In this document: in pieces, positions 1 to 6,801 of the stretch
Numbering within the stretch: the stretch's first letter is position 1
Layout: the number at the start of each line of letters is the position of its first letter
DNA from: Shewanellaceae bacterium
GTDB lineage: Bacteria > Pseudomonadota > Gammaproteobacteria > Enterobacterales > Shewanellaceae
Assembly (NCBI GenBank): GCA_016779685.1
Contig: JADHND010000054.1
Coordinates: forward strand, 1 to 9,049
Direction of reading: 5' to 3'
DNA length: 9,049 bases
The notes under the pieces: generated by a model
Databases searched by the model: none
Told to the model about the DNA's origin: nothing
What the model saw: only the letters and a program-made list of their open reading frames with translations
Made by a program: the position numbers and the translations under genes

Positions 1-376
1 ACATGTAAGCCAGGAAAAAAATAATATTATAAAGCGTAGGATCTACCGTTAATTCTGTCTTAAATGGCTTTTGTCTCATGCCATAAAGATGATCCTTATC
101 ATGGCTAAGTTGATGAGATTTTTTTCTTTGAAACAGCATAGCCAATTGTCTGCCTTGCTCCGATAATATTTTATAACGCTCTGGGTCTAGTAACTCCAAG
201 GCAATCATAGATGGATCACGGCCATGTTGATGAGATTGTTTCTTTTGAAACACCATAGCCACTTTTCTACCTTGCTCCGATAATTTTTCATAATGCTCTG
301 GGTCTTGCTGCTGCAAGCCCGCCAGAAACAGATCAACAATTGATGAGCTTTTTTTAACAACCATATTTGTACTCAT
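1..376 (-). CDS. Partial repeat-containing protein of unknown function, coupled to the integrase (C-terminus beyond the window)
   Basis: I do not recognise this gene. An open frame begins with ATG at 376 (MSTNMVVKKSSSIVDL...) and stays open for 125 codons to the left edge, so the 3' end is missing. A good Shine-Dalgarno (AAGGA, 384-388 on the complement) ends 7 bases before the ATG and abuts the integrase stop codon at 381-383. The integrase ends only 4 bases upstream, which suggests one mRNA and coupled translation. Residues 25-54 and 64-93 are two copies of one repeat, 19 of 30 residues identical, pattern D-P-E-x-Y-x3-LSEQGR-x2-AM-x-FQ-x-K-x-SHQ-x3-D. There is no signal peptide; the visible part is charged and probably cytoplasmic until a hydrophobic stretch near residues 117-125. 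The DPE...SEQGR core faintly recalls KGG-type stress proteins, but the second glycine is absent, so I make no assignment. Confidence 0.65.
   Translation of the reverse strand, partial: MSTNMVVKKSSSIVDLFLAGLQQQDPEHYEKLSEQGRKVAMVFQKKQSHQHGRDPSMIALELLDPERYKILSEQGRQLAMLFQRKKSHQLSHDKDHLYGMRQKPFKTELTVDPTLYNIIFFLAYM
98..304 (-). repeat. Two imperfect direct repeats of about 90 bp inside the partial CDS
   Basis: Copies lie at 98-187 and 215-304, offset by 117 bp (39 codons). They share long runs at the DNA level, for example TTATCGGAGCAAGG and TCTCATCAAC read on the minus strand. The offset is a whole number of codons and the differences include many conservative changes (K/R, V/L), which points to an old in-frame duplication within a protein rather than a DNA-level repeat. 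Confidence 0.85.
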
Positions 377-380
377 GCTT

Positions 381-1397
381 TTATCCTTGTCTTTTTGCAT
401 CAATGCCACTGAACACACGATCAGTAAGTTGGGTTTTATGCTGGGTGCATAAATGGGAATAACGTTGGGTCATGGTGATACTCTTGTGTCCGAGAATATC
501 GGCTATTTGAATTAAGCTTGCGCCATTCATTGCCAAGATTGAGGCGCAGGTATGCCTAAGATCATGGAACCTGAAATTTCTGATTCCTGCATCTTTAAGT
601 GCCTTAAACCAATGTGCATCAAAATTTTTAAAATAGGTGGTGGGTGTCGATGGATTCGGGAAGATATAGCCACCAGCTTGCCTATATACCATCATTTCCC
701 GAATACAATCGGTTGTTAAGGTAAGAACTCTAGGTTGCCCGTTTTTGGTGATGTGTAGGTGTGCTGTACGTTGACGGAAATCTATATTTTGCCACTGCAA
801 GGTGAGTACTTCGCTACGGCGTGCGCCTGTCGTCATCGCTATAAGAACCAGTAAATACAACCGTTCCCACTTGGACTTCTTAGCAGAATTGAACAAATGT
901 CTGCACTCTAATTCACTTAAAAAGCGGGTTCGAGCATTGTTTTCAGGATAATGAGCGATTCCTTTAACAGGATTATAATCAATGTCATATTCATGTGATA
1001 AGTAGGTGTATAGGGCTGCAATGGCCGCTTTATATCGGTTCAGGGTGGCCGGTTTGAAAGTGGTGGAAAGTCGGGTTAATTCATGTTTAATTTGTAACCG
1101 AGTAACTTCACCAACCGGTGTGTCACTAAAAACAGCTACCCAATGTTTAAACCGTCCATTCTTTGATGGGTCTTTACTGGTATCTTGAATTTGGTAGTCT
1201 TCTACCGCTTGGTTGAAGGGTAATTTTTTGAGGGTTGTATTCGTGATTGAATTAAGCAAGCTGCTATCAGCCGTTAAGCGTGCTAGAAATAGCTGGGCTT
1301 CTTTTTTTGTTTTGAAGGTTTTAGATATTTTTCTTTTTTTGATCTCGGCTCGGTAAGTCGTGCCTCTTTTACCAACTCGTTTTACTATAGTTGACAT
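381..1397 (-). CDS. Tyrosine-recombinase integrase of a tRNA-Leu-associated element
   Basis: Site-specific recombinase of the phage integrase family, 338 aa, which would join and excise an element at the neighbouring tRNA-Leu gene. The N-terminus (about 1-45) is basic and fits an arm-type DNA-binding domain; about 55-150 is the SAM-like core-binding domain; about 155-330 is the catalytic domain. The catalytic set is complete: Arg193 in TGARRSE, Lys219 in the beta hairpin (ITKNG), His278 and Arg281 in HDLRHT, His304 in LGHKS, and nucleophile Tyr313 in RYSHL. The ATG at 1397 has AGGAG 8 bases upstream. That site lies in a doubled GGAGTAA (complement of 1403-1409 and 1413-1419), which may be a small binding site or a second ribosome site. 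It points away from the tRNA, so the element's cargo should lie to the left, outside the window. The gene looks intact and active. Confidence 0.96.
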   Translation of the reverse strand: MSTIVKRVGKRGTTYRAEIKKRKISKTFKTKKEAQLFLARLTADSSLLNSITNTTLKKLPFNQAVEDYQIQDTSKDPSKNGRFKHWVAVFSDTPVGEVTRLQIKHELTRLSTTFKPATLNRYKAAIAALYTYLSHEYDIDYNPVKGIAHYPENNARTRFLSELECRHLFNSAKKSKWERLYLLVLIAMTTGARRSEVLTLQWQNIDFRQRTAHLHITKNGQPRVLTLTTDCIREMMVYRQAGGYIFPNPSTPTTYFKNFDAHWFKALKDAGIRNFRFHDLRHTCASILAMNGASLIQIADILGHKSITMTQRYSHLCTQHKTQLTDRVFSGIDAKRQG

Positions 1398-1472
1398 GGT
1401 GATTACTCCTAGTTACTCCAAAAATGGATGTACCTAAGCAATCGGAAGCAAAATCTGAAATGAACACTTTGA

Positions 1473-1504
1473 TTTTAAATGCCTGACCTATTTAGCATTT
1501 AAAA
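1473..1504. repeat. Perfect 10-bp inverted repeat touching the tRNA-Leu 3' end
   Basis: Arms TTTTAAATGC (1473-1482) and GCATTTAAAA (1495-1504) are exact reverse complements around a 12-base loop. The right arm ends at the base before the CCA complement of tRNA-Leu. It could be a weak transcription terminator or processing hairpin for the tRNA operon, but it is AT-rich and no T-run follows on either strand. Its place between the tRNA and the integrase also fits a recombinase binding site at the attachment junction. The role is unresolved. Confidence 0.8.
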
Positions 1505-1591
1505 TGGTGCCCGGGGCCGGACTTGAACCGGCACGAGGTTACCCTCGAGGGATTTTAAATCCCTTGTGTCTACCAATTCCACCACCCGGGC
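1505..1591 (-). tRNA. tRNA-Leu, anticodon UAA
   Basis: Complete 87-base class II tRNA read on the minus strand. The acceptor stem GCCCGGG pairs with CCCGGGC, followed by discriminator A and an encoded CCA. The anticodon arm GGGAT-TTAAA-ATCCC places UAA in the loop. A long variable arm (CTCGAGGGTAACCTCG) is present, as expected for leucine tRNAs, and the T arm contains GGTTCAAGTCC. It resembles E. coli leuZ and follows tRNA-Cys by 22 bases, as in the enterobacterial cysT-leuZ order. Its 3' end faces the integrase gene, making it the probable integration target. The gene is intact, so decoding of UUA should be unaffected. Confidence 0.98.
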
Positions 1592-1613
1592 ATGGGCTTT
1601 GTTGTCTATGATA

Positions 1614-1687
1614 TGGAGGCGCGACCCGGAGTCGAACCGAGATCGACGGATTTGCAATCCGCAGCATAACCATTCTGCCATCGCGCC
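1614..1687 (-). tRNA. tRNA-Cys, anticodon GCA
   Basis: Complete 74-base tRNA on the minus strand. The acceptor stem GGCGCGA pairs with TCGCGCC, the discriminator base is U (the cysteine identity base), and CCA is encoded. The anticodon arm CGGAT-TTGCAAA-TCCG presents GCA, and the T arm has GGTTCGACTCC. It is the first gene of a two-tRNA transcription unit with tRNA-Leu and lies about 30 bases downstream of the predicted start of the promoter at 1724-1751. Confidence 0.98.
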
Positions 1688-1723
1688 TTATCATATGTGA
1701 AACTTGATACTTAACAACGGCGA

Positions 1724-1751
1724 ATTTTACCGTTTTCTTGGCATCTGTCAA
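1724..1751 (-). promoter_or_regulatory. Sigma70-type promoter of the tRNA-Cys/tRNA-Leu operon
   Basis: On the minus strand a perfect -35 TTGACA (complement of 1746-1751) is followed by a 16-base spacer and -10 TAAAAT (complement of 1724-1729). The discriminator that follows, TCGCCG, is GC-rich, as in stringently controlled tRNA promoters. Transcription would start near 1717, leaving a leader of about 30 bases before tRNA-Cys. Confidence 0.8.
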
Positions 1752-1802
1752 CTAAAGAAATGAAAAACAAGCTTAATCAGTTATTTTTTGACCAACTCAG
1801 CT

Positions 1803-2444
1803 TTATTCGTCGGGCTTCGTGACCACTTTTGATGAAAACGCAGGCCATTCTAGCGCATCTAAGGCATCCATGGTTGCCAGATCTAAGCCCTGCTGGGGTG
1901 GCGGCGTTCTTGGATAAAATTGATGGGGCAACGGTTGATAATCTAAATCCGAATGCAACTTGATAAAAGTAGAGAAGCCAAAGTTTGTGACCGTAGCCGC
2001 GGCCATACGAACATCCGTTATCAACGTGATCTCTACATTCTGTGGTGATTGTTGACGTAGTTGGGGCAACAAGGCAGCTAACTGTTGCTTGGCCGTTGTT
2101 GAGAGCAATAAGCGCATGTATTGTGCTTTCTTGGCATGTGGCCACCACATCACACTGTTAATCGTCGCCTCTTGCGGCGCTTCAAACCCCAGCTTAACCT
2201 GATGAACTTGTTGATCCATAGTATACCGAATCTTGAGGTAGGTTTTTTTAACATCGGCGATTAGGTTTTGATTTGGCTTGATATAAATTGATACTTGCAT
2301 CGTATCAGGATCGACCTTGTCAAAAAAAGTAGGTAAATTATCCATGTTATTGACCATAGGTAACGTGTGACCACAACCGCCTAAAACCAACAAGCTGAGC
2401 AACAGCAATAAATATGGCAAGTTCATTTCCTTTGAGATAACCAT
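1803..2444 (-). CDS. Uncharacterised outer-membrane lipoprotein
   Basis: I do not recognise the family. From the ATG at 2444 the product is 213 aa and begins with a lipoprotein signal: a short N-region with one Lys, a Leu-rich stretch, and lipobox VLGG-Cys at residue 24. Gly follows the Cys rather than Asp, which predicts sorting to the outer membrane. The mature part (about 190 aa) has no further membrane segments and ends in a Pro/Gln-rich tail (YPRTPPPQQG). The frame can be extended to a TTG at 2507, but that would bury the signal behind 21 residues, so I prefer 2444, which has a weak GGA site. A second ATG at 2426 is preceded almost directly by AAAGGAA. A TATAAT at 2454-2459 (complement) is so close to the start that it would give an almost leaderless mRNA; its -35 is poor. 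The gene diverges from queG. Confidence 0.75.
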   Translation of the reverse strand: MVISKEMNLPYLLLLLSLLVLGGCGHTLPMVNNMDNLPTFFDKVDPDTMQVSIYIKPNQNLIADVKKTYLKIRYTMDQQVHQVKLGFEAPQEATINSVMWWPHAKKAQYMRLLLSTTAKQQLAALLPQLRQQSPQNVEITLITDVRMAAATVTNFGFSTFIKLHSDLDYQPLPHQFYPRTPPPQQGLDLATMDALDALEWPAFSSKVVTKPDE

Positions 2445-2511
2445 TTCATCCACATTATAGCAAATAAGATCGCGACTTACCTTCTTCGACAGCTTAATCT
2501 CACTCAATTGG

Positions 2512-2541
2512 TTGTTTAAGCTTTCATTTTTAAGGTATGAT
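2512..2541 (+). promoter_or_regulatory. Candidate queG promoter
   Basis: A -35-like TTGTTT (2512-2517) is separated by 18 bases from a -10-like TATGAT (2536-2541); an overlapping TATAAC follows at 2541-2546. Transcription would start about 25 bases before the queG ATG. The match is moderate, and the only other support is its position in the lipoprotein-queG divergent gap. Confidence 0.45.
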
Positions 2542-2572
2542 ATAACCTATTTTTTCGCAGTCAACGGCACGT

Positions 2573-3706
2573 ATGGCACCAACTGATCTTTATGAGCAAC
2601 TCGCGCAACGCATCAAGACGTGGGGTTTAGAGCTTGGCTTTGGCCAAGTCGGTATTTGTGATACGGATCTATCCCAACATGAAGCCGCCTTACAAGCTTG
2701 GCTCGATAAAGGGTATCATGGCAGCATGAATTTTATGGAAAAACATGGCATGATGCGCGCACGGCCACAAGAGCTGTTACCTGGCACCGTTCGTGTCATC
2801 AGCGTAAGCATGAATTACTTACCCCCACAGGCTCACTTTGCAAAAAGTCTAGCCGATCCGATGCTAGGCAACATCTCACGCTATGCCACTGGTCGAGATT
2901 ACCATAAACTCATGCGCCAACGCCTCAAACAACTGGCACATAAAATCGAGCATGAGCTACCAGAACTAAATTATCGACCGTTTGTAGATTCAGCACCAGT
3001 CCTTGAGCGCCCACTTGCTGTTAAAGCAGGGCTAGGTTGGGTGGGTAAACACAGTTTGGTTCTCAACAAAAGCGCCGGCAGTTGGTTTTTCTTAGGGGAG
3101 TTGTTTGTGAACATCCCTTTACCCGTCGATCAAGCCCAACCCGATCAATGTGGCACTTGCCGTGCTTGCGTGACCAGTTGTCCAACTGGCGCCATCGTGG
3201 CCGACGCCGTCATCGATGCTAGGCGTTGTATCTCCTACCTCACCATTGAACACGAGGGCACCATTCCAATCGAGTTTCGCCGGCCGATGGGCAACCGGAT
3301 CTATGGCTGCGATGATTGTCAATTGGTCTGCCCGTTTAATCGGCAAGCGCCACTCACCAAAGAACAAGATTTTTGGCAGCGTCCAGCGCTGACACAACCG
3401 CAACTGTTAACCTTATTTCAATGGTCTGAAGCGACTTTTCTGAAGCTGACCGAGGGCTCACCTATACGACGAATAGGCTATCAAAAGTGGCGCCGTAACC
3501 TCAGCATTGCTTTGGGCAACGCCCCGGCCAGCCTCGCGATTGAGGCGGCGCTAACCGAAGCTTTAGCTAAGGCCGAAGGCATGTTAATTGAACACATCAA
3601 GTGGGCACTGGCTGAGCAAAGACAGCAGATCAATAAGCAGGTGCCCATACGTTCGACGCAAAGGTTAATTCGAATTATCGAGAAAGGCTTACCGAGAGAC
3701 GCCTAG
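2573..3706 (+). CDS. queG: Epoxyqueuosine reductase QueG
   Basis: Cytoplasmic cobalamin- and iron-sulfur-dependent enzyme that reduces epoxyqueuosine to queuosine in the wobble position of tRNAs with GUN anticodons (Tyr, His, Asn, Asp), the last step of queuosine synthesis. It has 377 aa, matching the E. coli protein closely. The N-terminal cobalamin-binding reductase region holds the family signatures RYATGRDYH (103-111) and PFVDSAPVLERPLAVKAG (136-153), including the conserved Asp139, and then GLGWVGKHSL. A bacterial ferredoxin-type 2[4Fe-4S] domain follows: Cys193, 196, 199, 203 (CGTCRACVTSCP), Cys219, and Cys246, 249, 253 (CDDCQLVCP). The C-terminal part, with YQKWRRNLSIALGN, is the usual HEAT-like tail. 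The ATG at 2573 fits the family N-terminus, although its ribosome site is weak. The stop lies 1 base from the convergent btuF stop. Confidence 0.97.
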   Translation: MAPTDLYEQLAQRIKTWGLELGFGQVGICDTDLSQHEAALQAWLDKGYHGSMNFMEKHGMMRARPQELLPGTVRVISVSMNYLPPQAHFAKSLADPMLGNISRYATGRDYHKLMRQRLKQLAHKIEHELPELNYRPFVDSAPVLERPLAVKAGLGWVGKHSLVLNKSAGSWFFLGELFVNIPLPVDQAQPDQCGTCRACVTSCPTGAIVADAVIDARRCISYLTIEHEGTIPIEFRRPMGNRIYGCDDCQLVCPFNRQAPLTKEQDFWQRPALTQPQLLTLFQWSEATFLKLTEGSPIRRIGYQKWRRNLSIALGNAPASLAIEAALTEALAKAEGMLIEHIKWALAEQRQQINKQVPIRSTQRLIRIIEKGLPRDA

Positions 3707-3707
3707 A

Positions 3708-4553
3708 TCAACGCGCTGGTGTCGCAGCCATAGCCTGAGAATGCAGTACCGAACACATCTCTACTAATGCTGGCAACATCGCCGAATTCGGTTGATGTAA
3801 AGCCTGCATTGGGAGGGCTGCCACGTGCGTCGGAGCAAAGCCCCACTGCTGCCAATCAACGCCACCACCCACCGAACCATCGGTCACGATCAAAGTCGGT
3901 TTGGCCTGCACAACTTGTACAGGCGACACCTCAAAGTAACTTAAAGGTACTCCAGCAAAAACATTCTGAGCATGGCAAATCTCTAGCAGTTGTTGTGGCC
4001 AACTGTCTGCCGCCACTGTGGTTAAGGGACGGGTTCCCATTTGATAGAAAACCCGCACTGGTGGATACCGCTGATAACGTCGTTGTAGTGCTAACAAGTG
4101 TTGCTGAAACTTGGCAGCCAAGGTACGTCCTTTCTCTGCCACACCTAACATCGTACCTACTTGTTGTATTTGCGCTGGCAGCAGCCAAATATCCCGCATC
4201 GGCAACGCAACCACAGGGATACCAACATGGCGCAGCTGTTTCAATAATTCAGGACGATTGCCTCCTTGCCACGCCAACACCAGATCTGGCTTTAACGCCA
4301 CAATGGTCTCGATACTCATTTGCCCATGCCGCCCTAGATCCAGCACATGCGGCGTTTGTTGCAAATGAGTACCAGAAATAGCGGCGATAATGCGTTGCCC
4401 TGCGCCTAAATCAACGACCCATGCATGTAGATGTGGCGCTAACACCACCAAACGTTGCGGCGAGCTCACAGCCAAGGCGACGGGCACGATACCCAGGAGC
4501 AGCAGGCTGATCAGCCCAAAGAATCGACTTCGGATCGACCTCGGTGCATTCAC
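3708..4553 (-). CDS. btuF: Periplasmic cobalamin-binding protein, BtuF type
   Basis: Substrate-binding protein of a vitamin B12 ABC importer, exported to the periplasm. From a GTG at 4553 it is 281 aa with a clean signal peptide (Arg-rich N-region, hydrophobic core, VALA cleavage region near residue 28). BtuF-type features are the start of the mature protein PQRLVVLAPHL, the segment SIETIVALKPDLVLAWQGGN (close to E. coli LERIVALKPDLVIAWRGGN), and two cysteines (193 in LEICHAQNVF, 267 in EMCSVL) at the places of the E. coli disulfide. The E. coli segment with the cobalamin-contacting Trp (STWQGM) reads GRHGQM here, so ligand contacts may differ. The frame extends to a GTG at 4586, but 4553 is preferred because GTGA overlaps the tdk stop by 4 bases and the signal then starts correctly. 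No btuC or btuD is in the window. Confidence 0.88.
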   Translation of the reverse strand: MNAPRSIRSRFFGLISLLLLGIVPVALAVSSPQRLVVLAPHLHAWVVDLGAGQRIIAAISGTHLQQTPHVLDLGRHGQMSIETIVALKPDLVLAWQGGNRPELLKQLRHVGIPVVALPMRDIWLLPAQIQQVGTMLGVAEKGRTLAAKFQQHLLALQRRYQRYPPVRVFYQMGTRPLTTVAADSWPQQLLEICHAQNVFAGVPLSYFEVSPVQVVQAKPTLIVTDGSVGGGVDWQQWGFAPTHVAALPMQALHQPNSAMLPALVEMCSVLHSQAMAATPAR

Positions 4554-5128
4554 CACGCCATCTTTTCTGCAAAATGCGAACGACACATAGACTGGTACAA
4601 ATCATTACCACCAATAGCCACCTGGTCGCCTGCTTGCAGCGGCCGACCATCTGCATCAAGGCGAACCACCATGGTGGCCTTACGACCGCAAAAACAAACC
4701 GTTTTGAGCTCAATCAATTTATCAGCCCAGGCCAATAAACATTGACTTCCCGGAAACAACTCACCTTTAAAATCTGTTCTTAAGCCGTAACACAGCACCG
4801 GAATATTCAGCTGATCAACAATTTTAGTGAGTTGACGAACCTGCTTGTCTTTTAAAAATTGAGCTTCGTCAACCAAGATGCAATGAACAGGACCGTCGTG
4901 AGCGACTTGTTGATATAAATCAAATAAGTCTGTATCGGCTTGAAATAACAGTGCATCGGATTGCAGTCCGATCCGCGACGTCACCTTGCCAACGCCATAG
5001 CGATGATCAATCGCCGCTGTTAACACCAAAACATGCATACCCTGCTCACGATAATTATAAGCCGACTGAAGCATTGAAGTTGATTTACCTGCATTCATCG
5101 CAGCGTAATAAAAATAAAGTTGAGCCAT
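4550..5128 (-). CDS. tdk: Thymidine kinase (type II)
   Basis: Cytoplasmic enzyme that phosphorylates thymidine (and deoxyuridine) with ATP to salvage dTMP. Its 192 aa is close to the E. coli enzyme (205 aa). The P-loop AAMNAGKS is at residues 9-16, the Walker B-like VDEAQF at 86-91 has the general-base Glu88, and zinc ligands are present as Cys145, Cys147, Cys182 and probably His185. The C-terminal thymidine-binding lasso is recognisable (VAIGGNDLYQSMCRSHF). The ATG at 5128 has AGGAC upstream. It is the middle gene of nhaC-tdk-btuF, 24 bases after nhaC and overlapping btuF by 4 bases, so all three are probably cotranscribed. The association appears to be local gene packing rather than a shared pathway. 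Confidence 0.98.
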   Translation of the reverse strand: MAQLYFYYAAMNAGKSTSMLQSAYNYREQGMHVLVLTAAIDHRYGVGKVTSRIGLQSDALLFQADTDLFDLYQQVAHDGPVHCILVDEAQFLKDKQVRQLTKIVDQLNIPVLCYGLRTDFKGELFPGSQCLLAWADKLIELKTVCFCGRKATMVVRLDADGRPLQAGDQVAIGGNDLYQSMCRSHFAEKMAW

Positions 5129-5152
5129 GAGCTAAGTCCTATACCTTGATGA

Positions 5153-6739
5153 TCATAAACAGAGAGAGTGCCGCACAGCACGCTGACGTTCTAAGCGTAG
5201 CCAAATAATTGTTGCGATGGTTAACGCCAAGCAACACAGCAATGACCAACCAACTGAATAGGTGATCCCCAAGACCAAGAAGCCAACCAGACTGATACCT
5301 GCAACCACCAATGTGTAAGGTAATTGGGTTAAGACGTGATCCATATGATGGCAACCCGCACCCGTTGACGACAAGATCGTGGTGTCCGAAATGGGGGAGC
5401 AATGATCGCCACATACAGCGCCTGCTAAAACCGCAGCCATGAGTGGCAACATCAAAGCGGTGTGGCTGCCCAAAGCCAATTCAACCGCTATCGGTAACAT
5501 AATTGCAAATGTGGCGAAACTGGTTCCCGTTGCAAATGCAGTGAGGCCAGCCACGACGAAGATCACGGCTGGCAAGGCATAAGCAGGTAAATATCCAACC
5601 ATTAAGTTCGCCATATACACACCTGAACCCAAGGCTTCAATCATATGCGCCATCATCCAAGCCACCAGCAAAATACACACAGCAGGCAACATCGAACGTA
5701 AACCCAAATAACAGGCTTGATACATCTGTCTGACAGACACTTGCTGACGCAACGAGAGCATAATAACGGTCACCAAGCCCGTCAAGCCACCGATAAACAG
5801 CGAAAAGTAAATATCAGCATGCTCGATCAAATGAATCCAAGTAAATGAAAAACCTCGCGCAGATATGGCTTGATATCCCGTCAGACCAATCATAAGCAAC
5901 GTGGTGAAAGACAACAAAATAATTGGAATCAACAGCCCTGCTGAGGTACCGCGATGGTCAGGCTCTATGTCTGCATTCATCCCCATCGGTTCACCTTTTG
6001 TTTCATCAAACAGCAATCCTTTTTGCGCATTGACTTCATGCTTAAACATTAAACCCAAATCAATTTCAAAAATCACCACTAAAATGAGAAACAACAATGC
6101 AAAGAGTGCATAAAAGTTCATCGGTATCATTTGTATAAAAACACCCAAATAACTTTGTTCAGTCAAGCCATGGCTCATAAAAACCGCGCCAATCAAGGCG
6201 ATGATATAAGCTCCCCAACTTGAAATAGGCGCCAATACGCAAATAGGCGCCGCAGTTGAATCCAATAAATAGGCTAATTTGGCCCGTGAAATATAATAAC
6301 GATCTGTAATAGGTCGAGCAATATTGCCCACCACGAGACTGTTAAAATAATCATCAATAAACACCACGAAGCCAAGAAAAATAGTCGCTAATTGAGCTTC
6401 TTTTTTATTACGAATCTTTCGCTTCACGGCAAGGGCAAATGCTTGACTTGAGCCATTGGCCGTAATCAAAGCGGTCATCATGCCTAAAAACAATAAAAAA
6501 GACAGAATAAACAATTTATTCAACTGCCAGTCGTGATCAACGTAAAACAAAGACCAAATGGTCGCACCGAGATAATAGAGCGTTTCGCTCAAGTGAAATT
6601 GGGTTAGCATCAATGCACTGACGACAATACCCACGATTAATGAAAACAGAATTTCACGGGTAATGACAGCCAAAAGGATGGTCAAAAGCGGTGGAATAAG
6701 CGACACCATCGAATCTGCATAACGCATTAATTCAAGCAT
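5153..6739 (-). CDS. nhaC: Na+/H+ antiporter, NhaC family
   Basis: Inner-membrane transporter of 528 aa, the usual length, with about 11-13 hydrophobic segments. Family-typical motifs are FIDDYFNSLVVGNIARPITD (127-146), LLDSTAAPICVLAPISSWG (158-176), and GDHCSPISDTTILSSTGAG (444-462) followed by HHMDHVLTQLPY. A hydrophilic loop lies around 230-265. By family it exchanges Na+ for H+, but some NhaC relatives carry organic acids or amino acids, so the substrate is inferred. ATGs exist at 6739, 6727 and 6709. None has a strong ribosome site; 6727 overlaps the stop of the short upstream ORF (TAATG) and could be reached by coupled translation. I keep the longest frame. It is the first gene of the nhaC-tdk-btuF run. 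Confidence 0.94.
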   Translation of the reverse strand: MLELMRYADSMVSLIPPLLTILLAVITREILFSLIVGIVVSALMLTQFHLSETLYYLGATIWSLFYVDHDWQLNKLFILSFLLFLGMMTALITANGSSQAFALAVKRKIRNKKEAQLATIFLGFVVFIDDYFNSLVVGNIARPITDRYYISRAKLAYLLDSTAAPICVLAPISSWGAYIIALIGAVFMSHGLTEQSYLGVFIQMIPMNFYALFALLFLILVVIFEIDLGLMFKHEVNAQKGLLFDETKGEPMGMNADIEPDHRGTSAGLLIPIILLSFTTLLMIGLTGYQAISARGFSFTWIHLIEHADIYFSLFIGGLTGLVTVIMLSLRQQVSVRQMYQACYLGLRSMLPAVCILLVAWMMAHMIEALGSGVYMANLMVGYLPAYALPAVIFVVAGLTAFATGTSFATFAIMLPIAVELALGSHTALMLPLMAAVLAGAVCGDHCSPISDTTILSSTGAGCHHMDHVLTQLPYTLVVAGISLVGFLVLGITYSVGWSLLCCLALTIATIIWLRLERQRAVRHSLCL

Positions 6740-6801
6740 ATAATGTTTCGGAAAATGGAGAGACGGACAAGATCAAGAGTATGAACTTCGTAGCGCTCCA
6801 T
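6727..6801 (-). CDS. Possible 24-aa leader peptide upstream of nhaC
   Basis: A 24-codon ORF starts at ATG 6801 (MERYEVHTLDLV...) behind AAGGCGG (complement of 6808-6814), one mismatch from the ideal Shine-Dalgarno, 6 bases before the ATG. This is by far the best ribosome site in the region, while nhaC has none. The ORF ends with TAA at 6727-6729, which shares one base with the nhaC ATG at 6727 (TAATG), the same junction type as etfB/etfA. It overlaps the first codons of the longest nhaC frame in another frame. The peptide is not hydrophobic and has no run of one amino acid. I infer translational coupling or a regulatory leader for nhaC; a chance ORF remains possible. Confidence 0.4.
   Translation of the reverse strand: MERYEVHTLDLVRLSIFRNIICLN

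Noticed and set aside
98..304. Direct repeats considered as a CRISPR array or iteron set
   Set aside because: Only two degenerate copies, spacing equal to a whole number of codons, and changes that conserve the amino acids: this is a protein repeat.
1499..1751. Two minus-strand open frames across the tRNA region
   Set aside because: They run through the tRNA-Cys and tRNA-Leu genes; tRNA sequence translated in frame gives typical spurious ORFs.
1752..1802. Search for a terminator after the lipoprotein gene
   Set aside because: The stretch is AT-rich but I found no stem followed by a T-run on the minus strand.
1777..2148. 123-codon minus-strand frame
   Set aside because: It overlaps the lipoprotein gene in another frame, lacks a ribosome site and looks like a composition shadow.
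3767..4381. 204-codon open frame on the plus strand
   Set aside because: It lies entirely antisense to btuF, whose signal peptide, family motifs and cysteine pair are clear; the predicted protein has no recognisable domain or start signal.
4411..4745. Several 60-100 codon frames on both strands around the tdk/btuF junction
   Set aside because: All overlap tdk or btuF in other frames and show no family features.
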